Assembly (NCBI RefSeq): GCF_027497355.1 | Contig: NZ_CP114909.1 | Coordinates: 4,793,001 to 4,857,000 of the forward strand | Origin: Micromonospora sp. WMMA1947 | Lineage (GTDB): Bacteria > Actinomycetota > Actinomycetes > Mycobacteriales > Micromonosporaceae | Reading direction: 5' to 3' | DNA: 64,000 bases | Shown: positions 51,440-59,628 of the stretch, in pieces | Layout: each line of letters begins with the position of its first letter | How positions within the stretch are numbered: position 1 is the stretch's first letter | Made by a program: the position numbers and the translations under genes | Notes under the pieces: model-generated | What the model saw: only the letters and a program-made list of their open reading frames with translations | The model's database searches: none | Told to the model about the DNA's origin: nothing

Positions 51440-52033
51440 TCAGCCGTACACCGGATGTTCGGCCTGGAACGCCAGCCGGCGGTCCGCGCCGGCGGCCAGC
51501 TCGGCGAGCACGTCGTCCAGGTCCAGGAACGTCTGCCAGCGCTCCTGGCCGGTGATGCCGGCGAGCCGGTCGACCACGAGTTGCTCCAGGTCGGCGACCC
51601 GGCGGCCCTTCCACACCTTGTCGGCCAGGCTGACCATCAGGTCCTCCAGCTGTACGCCGGGGGAGTGCCAGGCGGCGTGGGTGACGGCGAAGCGGGCCCG
51701 CTCCTCCGGTACGCCGAAGCGCAGCAGCAACTGGTAGCCCGCCTCCTCGTGCGCGGACCCCGGGCCGGTCAGCTCGGCCGGATGCTCGACCTTGCCGAGG
51801 TCGTGCACGGCCGCACCGAACAGCACCGCCTGCCTGTCGAACGGCACCGCGGCGAACCGGTCGGCGAACGCGGCGGTCAGGTGCCAGGCGACGTCGTGCA
51901 CCAGCCGCAGGTGCGCGCCGAGGCGCGGCGGGGCGTCGAGCGCGGCCAGCAGCTCGACCGCTACGCCGGGCAGCGGAAGCAGCGGCGGCTCGCCCGGTTC
52001 GGTGAGGGCGCGGCGCAGCGCGTCGGAGGTCAT
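51440..52033 (-). CDS. HD-domain phosphohydrolase
   Basis: A 197-residue protein of the HD superfamily: HLRLVHDVAWHL (His46), AAVHDLGKVEHPAEL (His77-Asp78) and HEEAGYQLLLRFGVP supply the metal-binding histidines and aspartate. Likely a nucleotide or phosphate-ester hydrolase; substrate unknown. TACGCT lies 7 nt before the ATG, indicating a leaderless transcript. Confidence 0.85.
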   Translation of the reverse strand: MTSDALRRALTEPGEPPLLPLPGVAVELLAALDAPPRLGAHLRLVHDVAWHLTAAFADRFAAVPFDRQAVLFGAAVHDLGKVEHPAELTGPGSAHEEAGYQLLLRFGVPEERARFAVTHAAWHSPGVQLEDLMVSLADKVWKGRRVADLEQLVVDRLAGITGQERWQTFLDLDDVLAELAAGADRRLAFQAEHPVYG

Positions 52034-52172
52034 CGGGGCGAGCGTACCGGGCCGCCGCGGCCTCACCGGCGGTGATGGACGAGCAGCCGAACGTGAAGCG
52101 GCCACTCGTCCGATTCCGGTGCGTCGATCCACTCGGGAGGGTGAGGGCCACGTCTCTCACGGGGGTTGTCGA

Positions 52173-53132
52173 ATGACCGCACTGAATCGTCGTGCCCTGC
52201 TGCGCGCCGCCGCGCTGACCGGGCTCGCCGCCGCGACCGGGGTGGCCGCCGCGCCCCACGCCGCGTCCGCCGCACCGGCCGCCGCCGACGTGGTGAACGG
52301 GCCGTGGCTGGTCAGCGTCGGCTGGGGCGTGCTCCAGGTCGACCCGGGCCGCACCACGCCGCGGGAGCTGCTGCCGAACGGGGACCACGCCAAGACCTCG
52401 CCGGACGGCCGGTACGTGGCCTGGGTCAACACGGGCCGCTCGGGCGACGGCACGCTGGAGCCGTTCGTGGCGGTGTACGACCGGACCACCGGCCTGAAGC
52501 GCACGCTGCTCGCCGACCCGTTCGGCGTCCGCTACGGCGCGCCGACCTGGTCGCCGGACGGGCGGGAGATCGCGCTCGTCACCGGGCAGAACAACGACCG
52601 CCTGATCGCCGTCGACGTGGCGACCGGCGCCACCCGCGTGCTGGTCGAGGGGCACGTCATGATTGACCCGGACTGGTCCCGGGACGGCTCGATGATCGTC
52701 GTGCGGTGGCGCAGCCGTTCGCAGGGCTGGCAACTGCGGGTGCTGGAACTCGCGACCGGCACGGTCCGGCCGATCTACACGCCGGTGCCGGGCGAGAGGT
52801 TCGACTCGCCGGTCTTCATGCCCGACTCCGGGCGCGTGGTGTTCTGCACCGACCGCTGGTATCCCGACCTGGAGACGCTCAACCAGTCCCTCGCCTCGGT
52901 GCGGATCAACGGGACCGGGCTGAGGAAGCTCACCGACGAGCCCCGGTTCTACCTGTCGCCGGTGTTCTCCCCGGACGGCCGGTACTGCGCCGCACTGTCG
53001 ATCCCGCCGGAGAACGAGTACCCGGACGGCGGCAACATCATCGTGTCCACCAGCGGCTTCGGCGAGCAGTGGTGGATCCCCGGCGACGAGTACGACGACA
53101 GCACCCGGCTGGACTGGGCACGCGCGATCTGA
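52173..53132 (+). CDS. Secreted TolB-like beta-propeller protein
   Basis: A 319-residue exported protein with a Tat-like signal (NRRALLRAAALTG, ending ASA-AP) and PD40/WD40-like blades (KTSPDGRYVAWVN, TWSPDGREIALVT, DWSRDGSMIVVRW, VFSPDGRYCAALS). No enzymatic residues recognised. It probably binds or scaffolds in the cell wall. A strong terminator follows. Confidence 0.85.
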   Translation: MTALNRRALLRAAALTGLAAATGVAAAPHAASAAPAAADVVNGPWLVSVGWGVLQVDPGRTTPRELLPNGDHAKTSPDGRYVAWVNTGRSGDGTLEPFVAVYDRTTGLKRTLLADPFGVRYGAPTWSPDGREIALVTGQNNDRLIAVDVATGATRVLVEGHVMIDPDWSRDGSMIVVRWRSRSQGWQLRVLELATGTVRPIYTPVPGERFDSPVFMPDSGRVVFCTDRWYPDLETLNQSLASVRINGTGLRKLTDEPRFYLSPVFSPDGRYCAALSIPPENEYPDGGNIIVSTSGFGEQWWIPGDEYDDSTRLDWARAI

Positions 53133-53138
53133 CCTGGC

Positions 53139-53171
53139 GGGCGCGCGCATCCCGACCGGATGCGCGCGCCC
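53139..53171 (+). terminator. Terminator after the beta-propeller gene
   Basis: A perfect 14-bp stem (GGGCGCGCGCATCC and complement) with a 5-nt loop begins 7 nt after the stop. Confidence 0.85.
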
Positions 53172-53238
53172 GGGCGCGACCGGTGCGAGGCTTGGAGCGG
53201 ACGCCGCCGAGGGGGCCGGCTTCCGCTGTGGAGGGGTG

Positions 53239-54015
53239 ATGGCCGAGCCGCCGACCGGGACGTCGTCGCACCGCGCGCAGGCGCACGGCAGGCACGCCAA
53301 CCACCGCCGCTACCACGACGGCGCCGAGGTCGACGGGTACGTCGACGACCCGTACCACCGGGTGCGCCGCGCGGTCGCGGCCCGGCTGATGGCCGAGGGG
53401 GTGACCGGCCGCGGACCGGTGCTGGAACTGGGCTGCGGGCCGCGCGGCATGCTCGACCCGGCCGCGCTGCCCGGCCCGGTGGTGCTGGCCGACACGGCCG
53501 AGGCGGCGCTGCGCACGGCCCGCGCGGCGGCCGGTGGACGGGGGCCGGCGGTCTGCCTGGACGCCACCCGCGGGCTGCCGTTCCGGGCGGGCAGCTTCGC
53601 CGGGCTGCTCGCCGGGGAGCTGATCGAGCACGTGTACGACCCCCTCGCACTGCTGCGGGAGTGCCACCGGGTGCTGGCGCCCGGCGGCCTGCTGGTGCTC
53701 ACCACCCCGAACCTGGCGCCGGTGCAGGACCGGTTGGCGTTCCTCGCCGGCCGGGCGCCGCGCCAGGTCGACCCGCTGCACCCCTATCTGTGGCTGCACA
53801 TCCGTCCGTTCACCGCCTCGCTGCTGCGCCGCACGCTGCGCCGGGCCGGTTTCACGCCGGTGGCGCTGCGGTCCAACGAGGTCGGCTGGCGGCTGCCGGG
53901 CGGCCGGTGGGTGGCGTCGCGCCGGCTGGCCCGCGCCGCACCCGGGCTGGGCGGTTCGCTGATCTGCGCCGCCCGCCGGCAGGGCGGACCGCCACCGGCC
54001 GGAAACAGGATGTGA
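53239..54015 (+). CDS. SAM-dependent methyltransferase
   Basis: A 258-residue class I methyltransferase with motif I VLELGCGPRG (61-70), DATRGLPFRAGSFAGLLAGELIEHV (motif II region) and RVLAPGGLLVLTTPN. The His/Arg-rich N-terminus precedes the fold. It resembles ubiE/glycan-type small-molecule methyltransferases; substrate unknown. The ATG at 53239 directly follows GAGGGG. Codirectional with the two-TM operon starting 55 bp downstream. Confidence 0.88.
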   Translation: MAEPPTGTSSHRAQAHGRHANHRRYHDGAEVDGYVDDPYHRVRRAVAARLMAEGVTGRGPVLELGCGPRGMLDPAALPGPVVLADTAEAALRTARAAAGGRGPAVCLDATRGLPFRAGSFAGLLAGELIEHVYDPLALLRECHRVLAPGGLLVLTTPNLAPVQDRLAFLAGRAPRQVDPLHPYLWLHIRPFTASLLRRTLRRAGFTPVALRSNEVGWRLPGGRWVASRRLARAAPGLGGSLICAARRQGGPPPAGNRM

Positions 54016-54070
54016 TGACGACATTGACAACGGGCTATCATGGAGGTTCCGTCGTCGACCGGGGGATGTC

Positions 54071-55072
54071 ATGACGCGCCTGCTCGCCTGGGTCGTGACC
54101 AATCTCGACGCGTTCATCGGCCTCGTCCTGGCGCTCACGGTGTCCGTGCTCGGCCTCACCAACGCGGTCGACCAGGAAGTCGTCAACAGCGCGATCCTGC
54201 TGGTCCTGGGCCTGCTGGCGCAGGCGATGCTGCGCGACCGGCTCCGCCGGCGCACCACCGAGCGGGAGGTCCGCCAGGTCATCTCGGACACCCGCGACCG
54301 GCTGACCGACCTGGTGCCGCAGATGAAGGAGATCACCGGCCCGGAGGGCGCGCTGAACCGGGCCCGCGAGGCCATCGACAGCGTCTCCATGGTGCGCGTC
54401 CTGCACGGCAGCGAGGTCGGCCAGGCGCTCGCCGAGGCCCGGCGGCACACCGACCAGTGGAGCTTCAAGGGCGGCACCGGCACCTTCCTGCGCGCGGTCA
54501 CGTTGCCGGACTGCCTGGAACACGCCCGGCGGCGCAACGCCACGCTCACCGTCGCGATCGAGATCATCGACCCGACCGACGAGGAGGTCTGCGAGCGGTA
54601 CGCGCGGTTCCGGCGCAGCCTCGACCCGGACGCGCCGGGCGAGCCGTGGACCGTCGACCGCACCCGCAAGGAGTCGTACGCGACGGTGCTGGCCGCCTGC
54701 TGGCACCTGCAGCGCTCCGGCCTGCTCACCGTCGACGTCCGGCTCTCCGCGCAGATGACCACGTTCCGCTACGACCTCTCCTCGTCCTGCGTCGTCATCA
54801 CCCAGGAGAACCCGCAGACGCCCGCGCTGCGCATCGACCGCGGCGAGGTCTACTACAACCGTTTCAACATCGAGCTGGACTACAGCCGCCGGCAGAGCCG
54901 GCGCGTGCCGATTGAGGCCGCGGCCCAGGTCAAGCTCGACGACGAGCCGTCGGTCGAGCAGGTACGGCGGTTGTTCACCGCCCTCGGCCTGACGCTGCCC
55001 CGGTCCTTCGGCGACCGCGAGGTCGCCGACATCATCGGCAAGGCCGTCCAGGCGAGGAACCCCTACTCATGA
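54071..55072 (+). CDS. Two-helix membrane protein with uncharacterised cytoplasmic domain
   Basis: A 333-residue protein: two close N-terminal membrane helices (about 12-31 and 37-55), a coiled-coil-like linker (EREVRQVISDTRDRLTDLV) and a soluble domain with VRVLHGSEVGQALAEAR, WSFKGGTGTFLRAVTLPDCL and VAIEIIDPTDEEVCERYARFR. I do not recognise the domain; the layout resembles two-TM conflict-system proteins, which is inference. GGGGGA lies upstream of the ATG, and a TATCAT element at 54036. The stop overlaps the next ATG by 4 nt, making a tight operon. Confidence 0.75.
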   Translation: MTRLLAWVVTNLDAFIGLVLALTVSVLGLTNAVDQEVVNSAILLVLGLLAQAMLRDRLRRRTTEREVRQVISDTRDRLTDLVPQMKEITGPEGALNRAREAIDSVSMVRVLHGSEVGQALAEARRHTDQWSFKGGTGTFLRAVTLPDCLEHARRRNATLTVAIEIIDPTDEEVCERYARFRRSLDPDAPGEPWTVDRTRKESYATVLAACWHLQRSGLLTVDVRLSAQMTTFRYDLSSSCVVITQENPQTPALRIDRGEVYYNRFNIELDYSRRQSRRVPIEAAAQVKLDDEPSVEQVRRLFTALGLTLPRSFGDREVADIIGKAVQARNPYS

Positions 55073-55722
55073 CCAGTTACGCCGACCTCGAACGGGAGAT
55101 CGACCGGGGCACCCGGCCGGAGGTGCTCCGCGACTGGGTGCTGGACGTGCTCGGCGACGTCGCGGAGGGACGCCGGCCGCTCCGCGCGGTCCGGCACCCG
55201 CTCGGCTTCACCTGCCTGCCGGTGGAACGCGACGGCCCGGACGGCATCTGCGTGCACGCCTGGCCGGCCGACCCGCCGCCGGTGCGCCCGACCACCTCCA
55301 CCATGCACTCGCACAGCTGGGACCTGCTCAGCCACGTGCTGCACGGCACCGTCCGCAACGAGCTGATCGAGGTCGACGACGCTCCGGCCGACCCGGCCTG
55401 GCGGATCTACGAGGTGCACAGCCTCGGCGAGGTGGACGAGATGGCCGCCACCGACCGGCTGGTCACCGCGACGACCGCGACGGTGGAGACGCACTCGGCC
55501 GGTGACTCGTACGCGCTGCGCGCCGGCGGCTTCCACACCTCGGAGGTCGACGCCGGTGAACCGGCGGTGACGGTGGCGCTCGGCCGGACCACTCCCGGCG
55601 CGTGCGATTTGAGCCTCGGCGCGGTGGACGGGCGCAGCCACCGGGTACGCCGGGACCGCTGCGACGCGGCGGAGACCGCGCGGATGGCGCGGGAGATCGC
55701 GCGACTGGTGGCACGGGGCTGA
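55069..55722 (+). CDS. Cupin-fold-like protein of unknown function
   Basis: A 217-residue soluble protein with a cupin-like metal pattern: MHSHSWDLLSHVLHG (His80, His82, His89, His92) and, after a strand, GGFHTSEV (His156). The spacing suits a two-motif cupin with non-haem metal, but the exact family is not recognised. It is coupled to the two-TM gene upstream (ATGA overlap) and lies 16 nt before an inositol-monophosphatase-fold gene, suggesting a shared small-molecule substrate. Confidence 0.7.
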   Translation: MTSYADLEREIDRGTRPEVLRDWVLDVLGDVAEGRRPLRAVRHPLGFTCLPVERDGPDGICVHAWPADPPPVRPTTSTMHSHSWDLLSHVLHGTVRNELIEVDDAPADPAWRIYEVHSLGEVDEMAATDRLVTATTATVETHSAGDSYALRAGGFHTSEVDAGEPAVTVALGRTTPGACDLSLGAVDGRSHRVRRDRCDAAETARMAREIARLVARG

Positions 55723-55737
55723 CTGGCTGGAGGAGCC

Positions 55738-56640
55738 ATGGACGTGGAGCCGAGCAGAGGCGGGCCCGACCTGCGCGACGCGCACCGCTTCGCGGTGGAG
55801 GCCGCCCAGGCGGCGGGCCGCCTGCTGCGCCGGGGCACCCGGGGGGAGGTGCGCGCCCGGGCCAAGAACGACACCGGTGACCTGGTGACCGACCTCGACC
55901 TGGCCGCCGAGCGGCTGATCGTCGACCGGATCCGGGCCCGCTGGCCGGAGCACGGCGTGATCGCCGAGGAGGGCGGCGAGTACGCCCCGGACACCACCTG
56001 GGCGTGGCTCGTCGACCCGCTCGACGGCACCAACAACGTCGCGATCGGACTGCCCGCGTACGTGGTGGGGATCGCCCTGTGCGACAACGGCTCGCCGGTG
56101 CTCGGCGTCGTGCACGACCCGGTCGCCGGCCGGACCTGGTCGGCGGTGCGCGGCCGGGGCGCGTTCGTGCACGCGTCCGGCCCGGCCGCGCGGCCGCTGC
56201 GCGCCGCGCAGCGTCCAGTGCCGTCCGCGCCCGTGCTGGCCTGGACCCAGGGGCATGAGGTACGCCGGGACGACAGCACCGCCCGGGCGCTGAAGGTGGT
56301 GCTCGACACCAGCGCCCGCCGGGTGCTGCAACTGTGGGCGCCGCTGCTGTCGTGGGTGATGCTGGCCCGCGGCGACATCGACGGCATCGTCGGCTACCGC
56401 CCCGAGGCGGTCGACCTGCCGGCCGGGATGCTGCTCGCCGCCGAGGCCGGCATGGCGGTGCGCGCGCTCGACGGCGGCACGTTCGACGACAGGTACGGCT
56501 GCCCGGCGGACCGGCGCAGCTTCGTGGCCGGGCCGCCGGAGACCATCGACCGGCTGGTCAAGCTGGTCACCGCGGCACAGTGGATCGAACCGCAGGTGCG
56601 CCGCCTCACCCCTGTCGGTCTCGGCTCGGTCGGCTGGTGA
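55738..56640 (+). CDS. Inositol monophosphatase-family phosphatase
   Basis: A 300-residue Mg2+-dependent, Li-sensitive-type phosphatase fold: AEEGGEY (77-82), WLVDPLDGTNN (90-100) with the metal-binding Asp93 and Asp96, and a late VDLPAGMLLAAEAG in place of the usual WDxAAG, so the third acidic site is shifted. Substrate may be an inositol phosphate or a 3'-phosphoadenosine nucleotide. GGAGGAG precedes the ATG. Its TGA overlaps a 24-codon ORF (GTGA). Confidence 0.85.
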   Translation: MDVEPSRGGPDLRDAHRFAVEAAQAAGRLLRRGTRGEVRARAKNDTGDLVTDLDLAAERLIVDRIRARWPEHGVIAEEGGEYAPDTTWAWLVDPLDGTNNVAIGLPAYVVGIALCDNGSPVLGVVHDPVAGRTWSAVRGRGAFVHASGPAARPLRAAQRPVPSAPVLAWTQGHEVRRDDSTARALKVVLDTSARRVLQLWAPLLSWVMLARGDIDGIVGYRPEAVDLPAGMLLAAEAGMAVRALDGGTFDDRYGCPADRRSFVAGPPETIDRLVKLVTAAQWIEPQVRRLTPVGLGSVGW

Positions 56641-56711
56641 GCCGGTTCGGGCTCGACCCGGACGGCTACGAGGTCATGGCCGAGCAGTTCCATCCCGTCA
56701 CGGGCGCCTGA
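56637..56711 (+). CDS. Short ORF coupled to the phosphatase gene
   Basis: A 24-codon frame starting with GTG, overlapping the phosphatase stop (GTGA), encoding MSRFGLDPDGYEVMAEQFHP and four more residues. The composition is protein-like and unlike a random GC-rich frame. It may be a microprotein or the remnant of a longer gene. No family recognised. Confidence 0.35.
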   Translation: MSRFGLDPDGYEVMAEQFHPVTGA

Positions 56712-56780
56712 CCGTACGTGCCGGATGCCGCCGACTGTTCATAGGATTCGATGCCACATGTGCGTCGCTAGGCTCCTCGC

Positions 56781-56858
56781 GTGTTCTCACCCCCCACCGG
56801 ATCCGTTGGTCCATGTCGGACGCCAGTAGGCCGGCCCGTCTCGTCCCGTCATGGCTGA
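56781..56858 (+). CDS. Leaderless 25-codon leader ORF overlapping the GTPase start
   Basis: TAGGCT (56769-56774) stands 6 nt before a GTG that opens a 25-codon frame (MFSPPTGSVGPCRT...). It ends at 56858, inside the GTPase gene, whose ATG at 56851 has no Shine-Dalgarno sequence. The arrangement suggests that terminating ribosomes reinitiate on the GTPase ATG. No homologue recognised. Confidence 0.4.
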   Translation: MFSPPTGSVGPCRTPVGRPVSSRHG

Positions 56859-57894
56859 GCCGGACGGCTACTGGACGGATGTCCGGGCGCGCTGGTCGCG
56901 GGTCGTGTCCGCCGTCGAGAATTCCGGCGACGGTCACCCGCCGGGTGGGCGGGTCACCGTCGCCGAGACCGGCCGACGTCCCACGAGCCAGATCATCCCG
57001 GTCCTGATCGCAGGTCAGCGCGGAGTCGGCAAGAGCGCGCTGTATCAGGCGTTGCTCGGCGACAACGGCTACGTCCGGCGACGGGACGAGGACCATGTGC
57101 CGCACCGCCTCGTGCTCGCGTCCGGCCGGCGCCAGGCCCATGTGACGCTGGTGGTGAGCCCCGGTCAGACCGCGGGCGGCGACTACTCGTCCGGCGAGGT
57201 GGACAAGTGGGACGCCATGCTGAAGCCGCCGAACTACCCGACGGGCGTCATCTACGTCGCAGCGGCCGGGTACGACGAGCCGTGGGACCCCCGCGAGGTC
57301 AACGTCCTCGAGGAGCGGCGGCAGCGGCGTGAGGCCGAGCTTCGCCGCCAGGTCGAGGACCGGCTCTGGGAACAGTGGCGGGCCTCGCGCGACGCGACGC
57401 CCACGGACGAGGAGGAGCGGGTCCGGGCCGGCCAGATCCGCCGGGAGGTCGAGGAGGCGATCCCGTCGCCGTCCGAGCAGCTCTGGGAACAGAACCGGAA
57501 CGTCGAACTCGAGCACTTCTCCCGGTTCTGCCAGAACCTTCTGCCCTGCTGGGTCGACAATCCGGCCGCCAAGGACCTGTGGTTCATCCTGGCGGTCAGC
57601 AAGGCCGACCTCTACTGGAACGACCAGTTGGGCCAGGTCGAGAACTACTACCTGCCGGGTGCCGACGGTGAGCCGGCTACCGAGTTCCAGCGGCAGCTCG
57701 TCCATCTCATCCGTGCCTTCGGCCACCGCAACCGTCCTCGGCTGGCCGTCCTGCCGGTCGCCGGACGCCGGCAGGACTACCGCTTCCTCCCGGGAGTCGG
57801 TGAGAAACAGGCGATGTTCGACGACATGAAATTCGCCGCGGTGCAGCGACGCCTCCGGACGACAGTGGGAGAGTTCTGTGGGCTCGATTCCTGA
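56851..57894 (+). CDS. P-loop GTPase-like protein
   Basis: A 347-residue protein with G1 GQRGVGKS (55-62) and G4 SKAD (250-253, cf. NKxD). The G3 position reads VVSPGQTAGG, lacking the usual DxxG Asp. Long charged helical insert (EERRQRREAELRRQVEDRLWEQW, about 154-215) between G3 and G4. It may belong to an orphan TRAFAC-like group; the family is not certain. The ATG has no RBS but lies inside a leader ORF. It overlaps a small membrane-protein gene by 17 nt, and a third membrane gene follows, forming a three-gene set. Confidence 0.75.
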   Translation: MAEPDGYWTDVRARWSRVVSAVENSGDGHPPGGRVTVAETGRRPTSQIIPVLIAGQRGVGKSALYQALLGDNGYVRRRDEDHVPHRLVLASGRRQAHVTLVVSPGQTAGGDYSSGEVDKWDAMLKPPNYPTGVIYVAAAGYDEPWDPREVNVLEERRQRREAELRRQVEDRLWEQWRASRDATPTDEEERVRAGQIRREVEEAIPSPSEQLWEQNRNVELEHFSRFCQNLLPCWVDNPAAKDLWFILAVSKADLYWNDQLGQVENYYLPGADGEPATEFQRQLVHLIRAFGHRNRPRLAVLPVAGRRQDYRFLPGVGEKQAMFDDMKFAAVQRRLRTTVGEFCGLDS

Positions 57895-58318
57895 ACGCGG
57901 CGACCTGTCCGGTCCGGAGTTCGAGCGCCTGCTGCGCGGGGCGGAACACCTGCTGGCGCGGGTGGACGCGGCGCGCGAGCGGCTGCGCCACTACCAGACG
58001 CTGCGAGCGGTCGTCCTGGCCGTCCTGGCCCTGGCCGGGCTGGTGACGGCGCTGTCGGCGTCCGACTGGTGGACCGGGGCGGGGGTCGCGGCGGGCGCCG
58101 CGGTGATCGTCGCCTGGTTCGCCGCCACCGTGCGGCGCAGCGTCGTGAGGCCGCTGCTGAGCCAGATCTATCGCGACGAGAAGCTGATGGTCGCCACCGT
58201 CAACATGCTGCGCGAGGTGCTGCCGCTGCTGAGCCACGACGAGCGGTGGAGCGAGGTCAGGCAGGATCGGAGCCGGCTGCGCCTCGGTCGTTTCCCCATC
58301 GAGCCTCGGGGACTGTGA
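57878..58318 (+). CDS. Small two-helix membrane protein next to GTPase
   Basis: A 146-residue protein: amphipathic N-terminus (ERLLRGAEHLLARVDAARERL), two hydrophobic segments (about 45-60 and 67-83), then a basic/helical C-terminal domain (YRDEKLMVATVNMLREVLPLLSHDERWSEV). The GTG start overlaps the GTPase frame by 17 nt, so the two are translationally linked. Function unknown; it could anchor the GTPase. Confidence 0.75.
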   Translation: MGSIPERGDLSGPEFERLLRGAEHLLARVDAARERLRHYQTLRAVVLAVLALAGLVTALSASDWWTGAGVAAGAAVIVAWFAATVRRSVVRPLLSQIYRDEKLMVATVNMLREVLPLLSHDERWSEVRQDRSRLRLGRFPIEPRGL

Positions 58319-58701
58319 TGGCGCGGGCGGAGAACGCGGCGGGCAGCCGGCGTGAGGCCGGCATCTGGCTCGTCGCCGGACGGGTCGGTGTCGCCCTCGG
58401 CGTGGTCAACGGGGTCGTGCAGGTCGTCCGCACCGTCGTCGCCGGGCGGGTCGGGATCCGCGGCGTGCTCGCCGACGGGTGGGTGCTGGGAAGCGCGGCG
58501 CTGACCGGGGGTTTCGCCCTGGTGTTCGGAGCGGTGATGGTGGTGTACGCGCGCTACTGGTTCCGGTCGAGCCCGTTCGACGACTTCCGCCCGGACCGGC
58601 AGTCGGTGCGCCGGCGCATCCACCGCGGCGGCTGGAGTCTGGCCGGGGTCGGCGCGGTGATCCTCGCCGTCACCGGGGCGGCCTGGGCGGCCCTGCGCTG
58701 A
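58318..58701 (+). CDS. Small three-helix membrane protein
   Basis: A 127-residue protein with three predicted helices (about 14-38, 54-76, 102-124) and a cytoplasmic loop RSSPFDDFRPDRQSVRRRIHRG. Stop and start with the upstream gene overlap by one base (TGATG). Final gene of the GTPase set. No family recognised. Confidence 0.75.
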   Translation: MARAENAAGSRREAGIWLVAGRVGVALGVVNGVVQVVRTVVAGRVGIRGVLADGWVLGSAALTGGFALVFGAVMVVYARYWFRSSPFDDFRPDRQSVRRRIHRGGWSLAGVGAVILAVTGAAWAALR

Positions 58702-58716
58702 GCGTCCCGGGGCCGG

Positions 58717-59493
58717 TCAGGCGACCGGCCGCGACGGCGCCCGCCCGGCCAGGAAGTCGGCCCAGGTCCGCACGCCTCTCGCTGCACCGGGCCGGGCCAG
58801 GTTCGCGCCCTCCCGGTACGCACGGCCGGCCCGCCCGGGGATGCGTACCGGGAGCCGCGCCCGGCGCTTCCCGGTAGCGCTCAGGTAGCCGGTCAGCAGG
58901 TCGCCGATGCCGTGGGTGTCCGGCCCGGCCAGGTCCGGCACCAGCCCGGCGGGCGCGCCCAGCGTCAGCTCGGCCAGCCGGGCCGCCACCTCGGCCGCGT
59001 CGACCGGCTGCAACCGCAGGCCGCCCGGCACCGGCACCACCGGCAGTCTCGTCATCGCCGTCAGCATGGTGTGCACCAGGTCGTGGACCTGCGCGGCGCG
59101 CAGCACCGTCCACGGGACGCCGGACTCCGTCACCGCGCGCTCGGCGCCCAGCTTGGACCGCGTCCAGGCCAGCGGCACCCGGTCGGCGCCGGTCACCGAG
59201 ATGTGCACCAGATGCGTCACGCCGGCTCGGCGCGCGGCCCGGACCAGGTGGGCGGTGGCACGGTCGTCGCCCTTCGCGCCGCCGGCCAGGTGCAGCACCG
59301 TGGACACCCCCCGCAGGGCGGGGGCGAGGTCGGTGCCGGTGAGCAGGTCGGCGGTCACGTGGCTGACGCCGTCGCCGGGCTGTCCGCCGCGCCGGCTGAG
59401 CACGCGTACCGGGTGTCCGGCGGCGCGCAGCAGCGGTACGACGTGCCGGCCGATCGTGCCGGTGCCGCCGGTGACCAGGATCTGTGCGGTCAT
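58717..59493 (-). CDS. NmrA/SDR-type NAD(P)H-binding protein
   Basis: A 258-residue atypical short-chain dehydrogenase with the Rossmann motif LVTGGTGTIGRHV (6-18), VLHLAGG, HISVTGADRV and LRAAQVHDLVHTML. Similar proteins are the epimerase/oxidoreductase partners of ECF41 sigma factors, and an ECF41-type gene is divergent here. GGGAGAACG lies before the ATG. Reaction unknown. Confidence 0.88.
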   Translation of the reverse strand: MTAQILVTGGTGTIGRHVVPLLRAAGHPVRVLSRRGGQPGDGVSHVTADLLTGTDLAPALRGVSTVLHLAGGAKGDDRATAHLVRAARRAGVTHLVHISVTGADRVPLAWTRSKLGAERAVTESGVPWTVLRAAQVHDLVHTMLTAMTRLPVVPVPGGLRLQPVDAAEVAARLAELTLGAPAGLVPDLAGPDTHGIGDLLTGYLSATGKRRARLPVRIPGRAGRAYREGANLARPGAARGVRTWADFLAGRAPSRPVA

Positions 59494-59521
59494 TCGTCGT
59501 TCTCCCGTCGTCGGTCTGCCA

Positions 59522-59552
59522 GGTCGACCCGCGCGGGCCCGCCGACGTGACA
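59522..59552 (-). promoter_or_regulatory. Candidate ECF41-dependent promoter of the NmrA-like gene
   Basis: On the minus strand TGTCAC (59547-59552) is followed after 17 bp by GGTC. ECF41 promoters are described with TGTCACA and a CGTC-type -10. The match is partial, so confidence is low. Confidence 0.35.
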
Positions 59553-59628
59553 GGTGTGACGACGGTCACCTCCGGTCACGTCGGCGGCACCCGGCGGGTC
59601 GAGACGACGTGCGGGAGGGGAGGCTCAG

